Shown here: positions 12,246 to 23,684 of the stretch, in pieces
Layout of the letters: every line of letters starts with the position of its first letter
Numbering within the stretch: the first letter of the stretch is position 1
Assembly: GCF_002858935.1 (NCBI RefSeq)
Contig: NZ_PJRT01000009.1
Span: 124,001 to 188,000, forward strand
DNA: 64,000 bases
Origin: Pantoea endophytica
GTDB lineage: Bacteria; Pseudomonadota; Gammaproteobacteria; Enterobacterales; Enterobacteriaceae
Direction: 5' to 3'
Position numbers and translations under genes: made by a program
Notes under the pieces: generated by a model
What the model saw: only the letters and a program-made list of their open reading frames with translations
The model's database searches: none
What the model was told of the DNA's origin: nothing

Positions 12246-12704
12246 CTATAGCGACAAGTCCTGCAACCGCTCAGATAAAGGCTCCTGAGCCGACTGTTCT
12301 GTGTCAATATCATCCTTAACTTGTTGATACCAGGTCTGTTCATCCCACAGCTCAAACTTATTGAACTGTCCAACCAGCATCACTTCTTTGGTCAGGCCGG
12401 CATGTTGACGTAACGTGTTCGCCAACAACAAACGACCCGCATTATCCATCTGGCATTCACTGGCATGTCCCAACAGCAGTCGCTGTACGCGACGCTCGGC
12501 AGGATTCATGCTGGATAAGCGAGACAGCTTTTTCTCAATGATTTCCCATTCGGGCAGGGTATAAAGCAGCAGGCATGGCTGGTGGAGGTCAATGGTGCAT
12601 ACCATTTGCCCCTGAGACTCTGCGACAAGCAATTCTCGATAGCGCGTTGGTACTGCTAATCGTCCTTTGCTGTCGAGATTGACTAACGTTGCTCCACGGA
12701 ACAT
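12246..12704 (-). CDS. mraZ: Transcriptional regulator MraZ
   Basis: First gene of the dcw operon. MraZ is an AbrB-fold DNA-binding protein that forms rings and represses its own operon by binding TGGGN repeats upstream. The 152-residue product has two tandem SpoVT/AbrB-like halves ([16 protein letters not shown] and the later DNAGRLLL repeat). I selected the ATG at 12704 over one six codons upstream because it matches the family N-terminus and the E. coli length. The cognate boxes lie directly upstream. Confidence 0.96.
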   Translation of the reverse strand: MFRGATLVNLDSKGRLAVPTRYRELLVAESQGQMVCTIDLHQPCLLLYTLPEWEIIEKKLSRLSSMNPAERRVQRLLLGHASECQMDNAGRLLLANTLRQHAGLTKEVMLVGQFNKFELWDEQTWYQQVKDDIDTEQSAQEPLSERLQDLSL

Positions 12705-12724
12705 GCCAGCCTTACCCCTCAATC

Positions 12725-12759
12725 ACCCGTTTTCACCACTTTATCCCACTTTTTACCAC
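12725..12759 (-). promoter_or_regulatory. MraZ operator repeats
   Basis: Read on the minus strand, the DNA has units TGGT, TGGG, TGGT and GGGT starting every ten bases, separated by A-rich spacers. This is the MraZ box pattern (TGGGN repeats with 5-bp spacers) known from E. coli. It lies between the promoter -10 and the mraZ start codon, which fits autorepression. Confidence 0.8.
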
Positions 12760-12765
12760 GAAACG

Positions 12766-12795
12766 AGTTTACGGAGCCGATGAAATCCTTGTCAA
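12766..12795 (-). promoter_or_regulatory. Promoter of the dcw (mra) operon
   Basis: Minus-strand TTGACA (12795-12790) and TAAACT (12771-12766) are separated by 18 bp, a near-consensus sigma-70 promoter. It lies about 60 bp upstream of mraZ with the MraZ boxes downstream, matching Pmra of E. coli. The gene-free DNA from here to 13164 is AT-rich; I see no further gene in it. Confidence 0.75.
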
Positions 12796-13164
12796 GCCGC
12801 AACGGCAAGTGAATATCACTATTTACATCGGGTGAAATTAATCAATGAGGGAATTAATCGACATGGATTCGTAAAATAAAAAATTAACCTGATGAATAAT
12901 TGAATAAAAATTTCTGCACGAGGAAAAATGGTGAAAAATAAAGCGCTCCAGCGCAAAAATATAATTGCCCCGCAATCTGCGACAGCGGCGGCATTTTAGG
13001 GGATTTCTGAAAGGAAGCCCAGCATCATCGCGCCAGCTCTGCCGCGCCTCACTGGTGAACATGTAAACAATTAAGAAAAGTCAGCAAGGTTAAATTGTTA
13101 GCTGGAGTGGCGATTATTTACGCTTATTTACGCCCTAAGGTTTCAAAATATCGACAGGATTAAT

Positions 13165-13194
13165 AAATGCTGGGCAGCGAACTGCCCAGCATTT
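13165..13194 (-). terminator. Hairpin terminator at the end of cra
   Basis: A perfect 13-bp stem with a 4-base loop (arms AAATGCTGGGCAG and its complement) reaches into the cra stop codon. In the cra direction it is followed by a loose T-rich stretch (TTATTAAT), so it is probably a moderate terminator. Confidence 0.6.
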
Positions 13195-14204
13195 CATTTA
13201 GAGCGGCGACTTAATTGTCCGCGGCGGAATAAATTGCGACGGATACGGGTTAAACCAGGCTTGGGTTTACGTGGTTCATCTAGCGAGGCTAACACCAGTT
13301 CCAGCACGCGCTCAGCGACGTCGCGATGACGTTGCCCCACCGCCAGCACCGGGCACTCGAGGAAATCCAGCAATTCATGGTCGCCAAAGGTGGCGATCGC
13401 TAAATCTGTCGGCAGGCGCCCATCACGCTTCAGCGTAATGTCCATTACGCCCTGCAGCAGCCCAAACGACGTGGTGAACAGTGCCTCCGGCATCGGATGA
13501 TCTTCGAGGTACTTCTCAAACAGCGCCGCAGCGGCGGCCCGATCGAAACTGTTGCAGTAGATGTAATCGATTGGCCGCTCATCATCTTTCCACGCATCGC
13601 GGAAACCTAACTCACGCAGGAAGCTGACCGACAACTCAGGCAGCGCGCCGAGGAACAGCACATTTTTCACCGGTAGCTGACGCAATTCAGCCGCCAGCGC
13701 CTGCGCATCATCCTGATCGGCACCCACTACGCTGGTAAAGTGTTCACGATCCAGCGCACGGTCCAGCGCGATAATCGGTAACGGATCGTTGATCCAACGC
13801 TGATAGAACGGATGCTCTGGTGGCAGTGAAGTTGAAACAATGATGGCATCAACCTGGCGCTGCAACAGATGCTCGATGCAGCGCATTTCGTTGTCTGGCT
13901 GATCTTCTGAGCAGGCAATCAGCAGCTGATAGCCGCGCTGACGCGCCTGACGCTCCAGATAATTCGCAATGCGCGTGTAACTGGTGTTTTCCAGATCGGG
14001 GATCACGAGGCCAATCGAACGTGTGCGCCCGGCGCGCAGCCCAGCCGCGACGGCATTGGGGTGATAGTTGTGTTCACGCACCACCGCCATCACTTTTTCG
14101 ACGGTTTTTTCGCTGACACGATACTGCCGCGCTTTGCCATTAATTACATAGCTGGCCGTGGTGCGCGACACGCCTGCCAGGCGCGCAATTTCATCCAGTT
14201 TCAC
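13194..14204 (-). CDS. cra: Catabolite repressor/activator Cra (FruR), LacI family
   Basis: Global regulator of carbon flux that binds DNA as a tetramer and is released by fructose 1-phosphate (or fructose 1,6-bisphosphate). The 336-residue product begins with the LacI-type helix-turn-helix ([20 protein letters not shown]) and hinge helix [14 protein letters not shown], followed by a periplasmic-binding-protein-like effector domain. The start is GTG with AAGGTG just upstream, as in E. coli. It stands between ilvIH and mraZ in its conserved place and has its own promoter and terminator. Confidence 0.97.
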   Translation of the reverse strand: MKLDEIARLAGVSRTTASYVINGKARQYRVSEKTVEKVMAVVREHNYHPNAVAAGLRAGRTRSIGLVIPDLENTSYTRIANYLERQARQRGYQLLIACSEDQPDNEMRCIEHLLQRQVDAIIVSTSLPPEHPFYQRWINDPLPIIALDRALDREHFTSVVGADQDDAQALAAELRQLPVKNVLFLGALPELSVSFLRELGFRDAWKDDERPIDYIYCNSFDRAAAAALFEKYLEDHPMPEALFTTSFGLLQGVMDITLKRDGRLPTDLAIATFGDHELLDFLECPVLAVGQRHRDVAERVLELVLASLDEPRKPKPGLTRIRRNLFRRGQLSRRSK

Positions 14205-14250
14205 GGTGACACCTTAATTCTGATAAGCCAGCGCTGACGAAAATATCCGC

Positions 14251-14278
14251 AGAGTAGCTATGGGTAAAACATTTGTAA
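14251..14278 (-). promoter_or_regulatory. Candidate cra promoter
   Basis: Minus-strand TTACAA (14278-14273) and TACTCT (14256-14251) are spaced 16 bp apart, about 50 bp before the GTG of cra. Both boxes are imperfect. The preceding ilvIH terminator makes a separate cra promoter likely. Confidence 0.4.
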
Positions 14279-14344
14279 CATCTAACCGCAGAACACTACG
14301 CCGAGCAACCGCTTTTCTCTCGCATCCTGGTTAAGCGCATAAAA

Positions 14345-14371
14345 TAAAAAAACCCGGCATTTCGCCGGGTT
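14345..14371 (-). terminator. Rho-independent terminator of ilvIH
   Basis: On the minus strand an 8-bp stem (AACCCGGC paired with GCCGGGTT, loop GAAAT) is followed by a run of T. It lies 30 bp after the ilvH stop and isolates ilvIH from cra. Confidence 0.85.
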
Positions 14372-14401
14372 AGAATCAGATGAAATCGTTACTTTGGGTG
14401 A

Positions 14402-14893
14402 TTAACGCATCACGCGATCGCCGCGCGACACACCCACAATTCCTGAGCGCGCCACTTCGACAATTTCTGCCACGTCACGCACGGTGTTGAGAAACGCATC
14501 GAGTTTATCGCTGGTGCCTGCCAGCTGAACCGTGTAAAGCGTTGGCGTGACATCGATAATCTGCCCACGGAAAATTTCCGCGCTGCGCTTCACTTCTTCA
14601 CGGCCGTAACCGCTGGCCTGGATTTTCACCAGCATGATCTCACGCTCAACGTAAGCGCCCTGACCCAGCTCGCTGACACGTAACACGTCCACCAGCTTGT
14701 GCAGCTGCTTCTCAATCTGCTCCAGCACTTTCTCGTCGCCGACCGTTTGAATGGTCATGCGTGACAAGGTGGGATCATCGGTCGGTGCCACAGTCAGGCT
14801 TTCGATGTTATAGCCACGTTGAGAGAACAGCCCCACTACGCGGGACAATGCGCCGGATTCGTTTTCCAGCAGAACCGATAAAATACGACGCAT
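14402..14893 (-). CDS. ilvH: Acetolactate synthase III regulatory subunit IlvH
   Basis: Small subunit of acetohydroxyacid synthase III; it stimulates IlvI and confers valine feedback inhibition. The N-terminal ACT domain (residues about 4-78, [18 protein letters not shown]) binds valine; the C-terminal domain contacts the catalytic subunit. I used ATG at 14893, two bases after the ilvI stop, giving 163 residues as in E. coli; an upstream extension of ten codons inside ilvI is unsupported. Confidence 0.96.
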   Translation of the reverse strand: MRRILSVLLENESGALSRVVGLFSQRGYNIESLTVAPTDDPTLSRMTIQTVGDEKVLEQIEKQLHKLVDVLRVSELGQGAYVEREIMLVKIQASGYGREEVKRSAEIFRGQIIDVTPTLYTVQLAGTSDKLDAFLNTVRDVAEIVEVARSGIVGVSRGDRVMR

Positions 14894-14895
14894 AA

Positions 14896-16620
14896 TTAAG
14901 TCCTCTCCGTTTTGCTCAGCCACATCTCATCCATCGAACCACCACGAATTTGCATCGGGTAAACGTGCTCGCTGCCGTCAATGTTTACATCGACAAACAC
15001 CAGACGGCCTTTCGCCAGCGTATCCAGTGCCAGCTGCAGCTTCTCTTCCAGCTCCGCCGGATGCGCAATGGAAATGCCCACATGCCCATACGCTTCGGCC
15101 AGACGCACGAAGTCAGGCAGCGATTGCATGTAGGACTGCGAGTGGCGGCCCGAGTAAATCATGTCCTGCCACTGCTTAACCATGCCGAGGAAGCCGTTGT
15201 TGAGGTTTAATACCAGCACCGGTAAATCGTACTGCAACGCGGTCGACAGCTCCTGAATGTTCATCTGGATACTGCCATCGCCGGTCACGCAGATAACCGT
15301 CTCATCCGGCAGCGCCATCTTCACGCCTAACGCTGCAGGCAAGCCGAAGCCCATGGTGCCTAAGCCGCCGGAGTTGATCCAGCGACGCGGCTTGTCGAAC
15401 TGGTAGTAAAGTGCGGCAAACATCTGATGCTGACCAACGTCAGACGTCACGTAAGCTTCGCCTTTGGTCAAACGACAGATGGTCTCGATGACTGCCTGCG
15501 GTTTGATTTTGTCGCTGGTACGATCGAATTCCAGGCACTTGCGACCGCGCCAGCCATCAATGGTCTGCCACCAGTCGCGCAGGCTATCAAGTTCCTGCTT
15601 CGCATCGCTTTGCGCCAGCAGCTCTAGCATCTGTGCCAGCGTCTGCTTCGCATCGCCAACGATTGGAATGTCGGCGCTGACCGTTTTGGAGATCGACGTC
15701 GGATCGACATCGATATGCATGATGGTGGCGTTCGGGCAGTACTTCGCCAGATTGTTGGTGGTGCGGTCGTCGAAGCGCACGCCAATACCGAAAATCAGAT
15801 CGGCATTGTGCATGGTCATGTTGGCTTCGTAAGTGCCGTGCATCCCCAGCATGCCGACACACTGACGATGTGTGCCAGGGAACACGCCCAAGCCCATCAG
15901 CGAGGTCGTTACCGGAATATTCAGTTGCTCTGCCAGCTGCAGCAGCTCGGCTTCGCAGCCCGACATAATCGCGCCGCCGCCGGCGTAAATCACCGGCTTG
16001 TGTGCTGCCAGTAACGTTTGCAGCGCGCGCTTGATTTGTCCTTTATGGCCCTGAATGGTCGGATTGTATGAGCGCATGCTCACTGTTTCCGGCCAGACGT
16101 ACGGCAGTTTGTTGGCGGGATTCAGGATATCTTTTGGCAGATCGATCACCACCGGTCCCGGGCGACCGCTTGCTGCCAGCCAGAAGGCCTTTTTCAACAC
16201 GGTTGGGATCTCTTCGGCGTTTTTCACCAGGAAGCTGTGCTTCACCACCGGGCGGGAGATGCCGACCATGTCGCACTCCTGGAACGCATCGTAACCAATC
16301 AGTGACGAAGGCACCTGACCCGAAAGAATTACCATCGGGATCGAATCCATATAGGCGGTTGCAATACCGGTAATCGCGTTGGTGGCGCCCGGACCGGAAG
16401 TCACTAGCACCACGCCCACTTCACCGGTCGCACGCGCAAGGCCATCGGCCATATGCACCGCGCCTTGTTCATGACGGACCAATACGTGGTCAATACCACC
16501 GACCGTTTGCAGCGCATCGTAAATATCGAGCACCGCTCCGCCCGGATAACCGAATACCTGCTTAACGCCCTGATCGATTAACGAACGGACGACCATTTCG
16601 GCTCCTGACAACATCTCCAT
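14896..16620 (-). CDS. ilvI: Acetolactate synthase III catalytic subunit IlvI
   Basis: Thiamin diphosphate and FAD-dependent enzyme that condenses pyruvate with pyruvate or 2-ketobutyrate, the first common step of valine, leucine and isoleucine synthesis. Visible landmarks are the ThDP glutamate region ([15 protein letters not shown]), the FAD-binding middle domain and the [14 protein letters not shown]hDP/Mg motif. The ATG at 16620 ([11 protein letters not shown]) has GGAGG upstream and gives 574 residues, the E. coli length. The frame stays open 44 codons further upstream, but that segment lacks family similarity and lies within the mRNA leader. Confidence 0.96.
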   Translation of the reverse strand: MEMLSGAEMVVRSLIDQGVKQVFGYPGGAVLDIYDALQTVGGIDHVLVRHEQGAVHMADGLARATGEVGVVLVTSGPGATNAITGIATAYMDSIPMVILSGQVPSSLIGYDAFQECDMVGISRPVVKHSFLVKNAEEIPTVLKKAFWLAASGRPGPVVIDLPKDILNPANKLPYVWPETVSMRSYNPTIQGHKGQIKRALQTLLAAHKPVIYAGGGAIMSGCEAELLQLAEQLNIPVTTSLMGLGVFPGTHRQCVGMLGMHGTYEANMTMHNADLIFGIGVRFDDRTTNNLAKYCPNATIMHIDVDPTSISKTVSADIPIVGDAKQTLAQMLELLAQSDAKQELDSLRDWWQTIDGWRGRKCLEFDRTSDKIKPQAVIETICRLTKGEAYVTSDVGQHQMFAALYYQFDKPRRWINSGGLGTMGFGLPAALGVKMALPDETVICVTGDGSIQMNIQELSTALQYDLPVLVLNLNNGFLGMVKQWQDMIYSGRHSQSYMQSLPDFVRLAEAYGHVGISIAHPAELEEKLQLALDTLAKGRLVFVDVNIDGSEHVYPMQIRGGSMDEMWLSKTERT

Positions 16621-16782
16621 TTTCTGCCTCCAGGCTTGAGGGACTGAATCCACTGACGTTCGCGTTTCCCGCACGCCACTGATATCCGGCCCCCGATCGC
16701 CAATTAAGATCAAAACCTTATGTTTATGCTCAGAAGGCGACGTTCTGTCCACCTTCCAGGTACAGGGAATCTACTTGAGTTA

Positions 16783-16811
16783 ATTATATGAGAGTAGGTC
16801 GATTACCATAA
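16783..16811 (-). promoter_or_regulatory. Candidate ilvIH promoter
   Basis: A perfect TATAAT (16788-16783) lies 17 bp downstream of TTATGG (16811-16806) on the minus strand, implying an mRNA leader of roughly 155 bases before ilvI. In E. coli this promoter is activated by Lrp bound to AT-rich DNA upstream; AT-rich DNA is also present here. Confidence 0.6.
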
Positions 16812-17290
16812 CCGCAGACAACCCGCCCTGCAAACGCCAGGACGCCACGTCGCGCCCGATCCGGCAATAAAGGCACTGATGCGTGATTATTGCCTGCGAG
16901 GATTAAACTAATGCTTCGTCATAACCACAGAGGAAAATGCTGGTTTATAGATTATTTGCAGCGTGTTCTAAGAAATATGATTTTCATATTGCCTGACCAC
17001 TCAGTCCACAATCTTTTGTGATAATTACTTTCTGGCGTGATTATCTATAAAACGGCCTGATCACATCATATTCTTCTTAACAACAAGCCTAATCTTGTTT
17101 TATCAGCAATGCGCATTATCAACTTAAGATGTTAATTATCAAATATTTAAAATAAATTCTATTTTCTAAACGATTTTTTAAGTGGATGGATTCACTTATT
17201 CTGTTGCTAATTAATGTCATTGCTCTGCGCAGCCGAAAAATCACAGCACATCGCCCTTCTGACTTCACAGAAATACCCTTGTACTTAAGG
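16812..17290. other. AT-rich gene-free stretch between ilvIH and leu promoters
   Basis: Almost 500 bp of AT-rich DNA between divergent promoters. No credible gene is visible. In E. coli the leuO regulator gene occupies this interval; here the space is too short for it and I see no remnant. The DNA may carry Lrp and H-NS sites, which I cannot demonstrate. Confidence 0.6.
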
Positions 17291-17319
17291 TTGACTTCAC
17301 ACGTCAATTCCAGTACCAA
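17291..17319 (+). promoter_or_regulatory. Candidate leuLABCD promoter
   Basis: TTGACT at 17291-17296 is followed 17 bp later by a weak -10 (TACCAA, 17314-17319). The start of transcription would lie about 25 bp before the leuL start codon, consistent with the short leader of attenuated operons. Confidence 0.5.
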
Positions 17320-17352
17320 TATGTGCAGCACTCAATTTACGAGGTTTGACTC

Positions 17353-17436
17353 ATGTTTCATTCTTTCCGCCTACTCGGTCTACTACTAAACGCATCCAGT
17401 TTGCGCGGTAGACTCGTGGGCGGAATCAATAACTGA
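17353..17436 (+). CDS. leuL: leu operon leader peptide LeuL
   Basis: A 27-codon frame reads MFHSFRLLGLLLNASSLRGR and ends VGGINN. Five of seven consecutive codons (LLGLLL) are leucine, four of them the rare CTA. The C-terminus resembles the E. coli leader peptide (RGRPVGGIQH). Ribosome stalling at these codons when charged tRNA-Leu is scarce should favour the antiterminator and allow leuABCD transcription. The downstream terminator at 17461 completes the attenuator. Confidence 0.9.
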   Translation: MFHSFRLLGLLLNASSLRGRLVGGINN

Positions 17437-17460
17437 TTCGAACCTGCAGAAGTTTAAGAA

Positions 17461-17487
17461 ACCCGCGCCAATGCGCGGGTTTTTTTA
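17461..17487 (+). terminator. leu operon attenuator
   Basis: An 8-bp GC-rich stem (ACCCGCGC / GCGCGGGT, loop CAAT) directly followed by seven T residues, 25 bp after the leuL stop and before the leuA ribosome binding site. Its position and shape match the leucine attenuator. Confidence 0.9.
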
Positions 17488-17529
17488 TGCTCGTAGCACC
17501 GGCAAAGTTAACGCATAAGGAAGATTACG

Positions 17530-20186
<2,657 letters not shown>

Positions 20187-20190
20187 TAAA

Positions 20191-21597
20191 ATGAAAAGCT
20201 TATATCAGAAGTTATTTGATGCACATGTCGTTAACGAAACCCCGAACGAAACGCCGTTACTCTATATCGATCGCCATCTGATCCATGAAGTGACGTCGCC
20301 GCAGGCCTTTGATGGTCTGCGTGCGCACGGGCGCAAAGTGCGTCAGCCGTCGAAAACCTTCGCCACCATGGATCACAACGTTTCGACGCAGACCAAAGAC
20401 ATCAATGCGTCTGGCGAGATGGCGCGTATTCAGATGCAAGAGCTGATGAAAAACTGTGCTGAGTTCGGCATTCAGCTGTATGACCTGAATCACCCATTCC
20501 AGGGCATCGTGCACGTCATTGGGCCAGAGCAAGGTATGACGTTGCCGGGCATGACCATCGTCTGCGGTGATTCCCACACCGCCACGCACGGCGCGTTTGG
20601 TTCGCTGGCATTCGGTATCGGTACTTCCGAAGTTGAGCACGTGTTTGCCACGCAAACCCTGAAACAGGGCCGCGCGAAGACCATGAAGATTGAAGTGCTG
20701 GGCGAAGCGGCGCCAGGCATTACCGCCAAAGACATTGTGTTGGCCATTATCGGTAAAACCGGCAGCGCTGGCGGTACCGGTCACGTTGTCGAATTCTGTG
20801 GCCCCGCGATCGAAGCGCTGAGCATGGAAGGCCGCATGACGCTGTGTAATATGGCGATTGAAATGGGCGCCAAAGCGGGCCTGGTCGCGCCGGACGACAC
20901 CACTTTCAATTATCTGAAAGACAAGCAGTTCTCGCCGAAGGGCGAGCAGTGGGAACAAGCGGTCGCTTACTGGCGCACGCTGAAGTCTGACAGCGATGCC
21001 AAATTCGACAGCATCGTCACGCTGCACGCGGAAGATATCGCTCCGCAAGTGACCTGGGGCACCAATCCAGGCCAGGTAATGGCGGTAGATCAAGCGATTC
21101 CGAATCCACAATCCTTTGCCGATCCGGTTGAGCGCGCCTCAGCAGAGAAAGCGCTGGCTTACATGGATCTGCAGCCCGGCATCAAACTGACTGACGTGGC
21201 GATCGATAAAGTGTTTATCGGTTCCTGCACCAACTCACGTATTGAAGATTTGCGCGCCGCTGCTGCGATTGCCAAAGGCCGTAAAGTGGCGCCGGGCGTG
21301 GTGGCGATGGTGGTGCCAGGTTCGGGTCCGGTAAAAGCACAAGCCGAAGCCGAAGGTCTGGACAAAATCTTCCTCGAAGCCGGTTTTGAATGGCGTTTAC
21401 CGGGTTGCTCCATGTGTCTGGCCATGAACAACGACCGCCTCAATCCAGGCGAACGTTGCGCATCAACCAGCAACCGTAACTTTGAAGGCCGTCAGGGCCG
21501 CGGTGGACGTACTCACCTGGTGAGCCCGGCAATGGCTGCTGCGGCTGCCGTAACCGGTCGCTTTGCCGACATTCGTGAATTGACTCAGGGAGCGTAA
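20191..21597 (+). CDS. leuC: 3-isopropylmalate dehydratase large subunit LeuC
   Basis: Aconitase-family large subunit carrying the 4Fe-4S cluster; with LeuD it isomerises 2- to 3-isopropylmalate. Cluster cysteines appear in [11 protein letters not shown] and the GCSMC motif near the C-terminus. I start at ATG 20191 ([13 protein letters not shown], 468 residues) because it follows the leuB stop and matches the family; the open frame upstream runs 17 codons inside leuB. Confidence 0.97.
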   Translation: MKSLYQKLFDAHVVNETPNETPLLYIDRHLIHEVTSPQAFDGLRAHGRKVRQPSKTFATMDHNVSTQTKDINASGEMARIQMQELMKNCAEFGIQLYDLNHPFQGIVHVIGPEQGMTLPGMTIVCGDSHTATHGAFGSLAFGIGTSEVEHVFATQTLKQGRAKTMKIEVLGEAAPGITAKDIVLAIIGKTGSAGGTGHVVEFCGPAIEALSMEGRMTLCNMAIEMGAKAGLVAPDDTTFNYLKDKQFSPKGEQWEQAVAYWRTLKSDSDAKFDSIVTLHAEDIAPQVTWGTNPGQVMAVDQAIPNPQSFADPVERASAEKALAYMDLQPGIKLTDVAIDKVFIGSCTNSRIEDLRAAAAIAKGRKVAPGVVAMVVPGSGPVKAQAEAEGLDKIFLEAGFEWRLPGCSMCLAMNNDRLNPGERCASTSNRNFEGRQGRGGRTHLVSPAMAAAAAVTGRFADIRELTQGA

Positions 21598-21600
21598 GCC

Positions 21601-22206
21601 ATGGCGAACAAATTTACTCAACACACCGGCATTGTGGCGCCCTTGGATGCGGCCAACGTCGATACTGATGCCATTATTCCAAAGCAGTTCCTGCAGAAAG
21701 TGACGCGCACCGGTTTTGGCGCGCATCTGTTCCACGACTGGCGTTTTGAAGATGATGCGGGCACCGTGCCAACCGCCAGCTTTGTCCTGAACAAACCGGA
21801 GTTCAAAGGCACCAGCATTTTGCTGGCGCGTGAGAACTTTGGCTGTGGTTCATCACGTGAGCACGCACCCTGGGCGCTGACCGACTTCGGCTTCCATGTG
21901 GTGATTGCGCCAAGCTTCGCCGACATTTTCTACGGCAACAGCTTTAACAACCAGCTGCTGCCGGTGAAGCTGAGCGATGAAGAAGTGGATGAGATGTTCA
22001 AACTGGTTGCCGCGCAGCCGGGCATCACCTTCACCGTGGATCTGGAAGCGCAAACTGTAACCGCAGGCGATAAGACTTATAGCTTCGAAATCGACAGCTT
22101 CCGCCGTCACTGCATGATCAACGGCCTCGACAGCATTGGCCTGACGCTGCAACACGAAGCGTCTATCTCCAGCTACGAGACCAATCAGCCCGCGTTCTTA
22201 CGCTGA
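21601..22206 (+). CDS. leuD: 3-isopropylmalate dehydratase small subunit LeuD
   Basis: Swivelling small subunit that completes the active site of isopropylmalate isomerase with LeuC. The 201-residue protein includes the conserved [15 protein letters not shown] segment (about residues 80-94) and the [15 protein letters not shown] motif near the N-terminus. It starts three bases after leuC and ends the operon before a terminator. Confidence 0.97.
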   Translation: MANKFTQHTGIVAPLDAANVDTDAIIPKQFLQKVTRTGFGAHLFHDWRFEDDAGTVPTASFVLNKPEFKGTSILLARENFGCGSSREHAPWALTDFGFHVVIAPSFADIFYGNSFNNQLLPVKLSDEEVDEMFKLVAAQPGITFTVDLEAQTVTAGDKTYSFEIDSFRRHCMINGLDSIGLTLQHEASISSYETNQPAFLR

Positions 22207-22212
22207 GGCAAC

Positions 22213-22241
22213 AAGGGCGACATCCTGTCGCCCTTCTCTTT
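22213..22241. terminator. Terminator between convergent leuD and setA
   Basis: A perfect 10-bp stem (AAGGGCGACA / TGTCGCCCTT) with a 3-base loop lies 7 bp after leuD and just after setA on the other strand. The T-rich tail is on the leu side; it may serve both directions. Confidence 0.75.
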
Positions 22242-22242
22242 G

Positions 22243-23430
22243 CTATCTATCAACCACATCCCGCACGCGCGACGCCAATCCCAACGCCAGCACCGCCAGC
22301 CCCAACGCCAGCCAGTAAACCGACTCATGACCAAAGCGTTCGCTCATGGTGCCCTGAATGATGCCAGCGATAATCATGCCGGTGGAAATTGAGGTGGTGA
22401 ACAGCGTCGTCGCCGCACCTGCGCGGCCCGGCATTAAATCCTGGAACCACAACATGCCAATTCCGGCGATGATGCCAACAAACGCGGCATTAAAAAGTTG
22501 CAGCACCATCAACGCTGTCCGCGACTGGAACATCACCAATCCGAGATAAAACACCATCGCCGCCACCAGCGCCAGCAGCATCAGGTTGCGTTTGCCGGTG
22601 CGCCGCGCGTAATGGCCAGCCAGCAGCATGATCGGAATCTCCAGCCCGGCGGCGGTGCCCATCAGCAATCCCGCCAGCTTCTCCGGCAGGCCAAGCGTGG
22701 TACTGATATACAGCGGCATATCAATGATATACATGGTGTTGCACGCCCACATGGTGACGGAGGCGATAAACAGCAACCGCACCTGACTGTCCTTCCACGG
22801 GCTCAGCTGCGTCAGCACCTCTTCAGGCGATGCCACCACGCGCGGCACCGAGGGCAAGGTGCGCCAGATCAGCAGCATGCTTAGCAGGAAAATCCCCGCC
22901 GCCACGCAAAACAGCGTCACAAAACCGTAATTAAGCGCCAGTGCAAACGACAGCGGTGGCCCGATCACCCACGCCAGCGACAGCTGCGCACGCATCACCG
23001 AGCTGAACATCACCACTTCACGCGCCGACTGATCGGCATATTCCCGCGCGAGGGCGAACACCTGCGGAATCGACACGCTGGCCAGCGCCGACAAAAACAC
23101 GCCCAGCGTCACCAGCGTTAAATAGTGGCGATTGAAGGCAAACAGCAGCGCATTCAGCGTGGCCATCAGGCAGCAAAACAGAATCAGGTTGCGGCGATCG
23201 CCCTGATTATCGGAGCGTTTCGCCATCAGCAGGCTGACCACAATCCCCGCGATCGCATTGATGGTAAAGAACAAGCCGACCCAGAACGGACTTACCTGTA
23301 CTTCGCGCGTCAGAAACAGGCTCAGCGTCGGCGCCTGTAGTGCACCGGCCACGCCGGTCATAAACGACACCGCCATAAACGAGAGGTAGACCGGATTGAT
23401 GCGACGTTGACGCGTTAACAGCGATTTCAT
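22243..23430 (-). CDS. setA: Sugar efflux transporter SetA (MFS)
   Basis: Twelve-helix major facilitator of the SET family, an inner-membrane exporter of glucosides and lactose-type sugars; in E. coli it belongs to the response to glucose-phosphate stress. The 395-residue product has two six-helix halves, a FFTINAIAG helix near the N-terminus and the family segment WACNTMYIIDMPLYI at the start of the second half. It lies directly downstream of the SgrS RNA in the same direction, as in E. coli, so read-through past the SgrS terminator may feed it. Confidence 0.93.
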   Translation of the reverse strand: MKSLLTRQRRINPVYLSFMAVSFMTGVAGALQAPTLSLFLTREVQVSPFWVGLFFTINAIAGIVVSLLMAKRSDNQGDRRNLILFCCLMATLNALLFAFNRHYLTLVTLGVFLSALASVSIPQVFALAREYADQSAREVVMFSSVMRAQLSLAWVIGPPLSFALALNYGFVTLFCVAAGIFLLSMLLIWRTLPSVPRVVASPEEVLTQLSPWKDSQVRLLFIASVTMWACNTMYIIDMPLYISTTLGLPEKLAGLLMGTAAGLEIPIMLLAGHYARRTGKRNLMLLALVAAMVFYLGLVMFQSRTALMVLQLFNAAFVGIIAGIGMLWFQDLMPGRAGAATTLFTTSISTGMIIAGIIQGTMSERFGHESVYWLALGLAVLALGLASRVRDVVDR

Positions 23431-23494
23431 GCAGAAATCCCTTTGCGAATAAAAAAGGTAGAGAAATGAGGGTAGAAGATTCTACAGCAAAACG

Positions 23495-23618
23495 AAAAAA
23501 GCCAGCAGATAAAGCGCTGCTGGCGGTGAAAATGCACCCTACTCAGAAAGGGGTTCCACGTCGGCGGAACCGCTGGCAGAGCGCCATTCATTACTGAATG
23601 CCTCCCGCTCTTCCATTG
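23495..23618 (-). ncRNA. sgrS: SgrS small RNA, short form without SgrT
   Basis: Hfq-dependent sRNA of the glucose-phosphate stress response that pairs with ptsG mRNA. Evidence: it lies between divergent sgrR and setA. On the minus strand the 3' end contains CTGAGTAGGGTGC followed by TCACCGCCAGCAG, closely resembling the E. coli base-pairing region and 3' end. A terminator stem GCCAGCAG / CTGCTGGC with a T6 tail ends near 23495. An internal stem GGTTCC / GGAACC precedes the seed. The inferred length is about 125 bases against 227 in E. coli, and the SgrT peptide is not recognisable. The 5' end is inferred from a promoter-like pair. Confidence 0.8.
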
Positions 23619-23624
23619 CCGGGC

Positions 23625-23652
23625 AGTATGCCTCTAATATGAGGCAGGAAAA
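23625..23652 (-). promoter_or_regulatory. Candidate sgrS promoter
   Basis: Minus-strand TTTTCC (23652-23647) and CATACT (23630-23625) are spaced 16 bp. The poor -35 fits a promoter that needs activation by SgrR, whose gene starts 33 bp away on the opposite strand. Confidence 0.45.
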
Positions 23653-23684
23653 ACTGAGCGATTCTGACAAGGAGTTCCCCTTTT

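Noticed and set aside
12838..13062. A 74-codon minus-strand frame between mraZ and cra
   Set aside because: Composition is unlike a protein (cysteine/arginine clusters), no ribosome binding site, and no conserved gene is known at this place.
16621..16752. In-frame 44-codon upstream extension of ilvI from a GTG at 16752
   Set aside because: A GGAAG precedes the GTG, but the extension has no similarity to acetolactate synthases and would replace the conserved [10 protein letters not shown] start, which has a stronger site (GGAGG).
17119..17331. A 70-codon minus-strand frame in the ilvI-leuL interval, checked as a possible leuO remnant
   Set aside because: The translation has no LysR helix-turn-helix or effector-domain similarity and the DNA is simply AT-rich.
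23539..23616. A 25-codon frame inside SgrS (begins MEEREAF), a possible replacement for SgrT
   Set aside because: It has no resemblance to SgrT, starts almost at the inferred 5' end without a ribosome binding site, and reads into the ptsG-pairing seed, where translation would block function.
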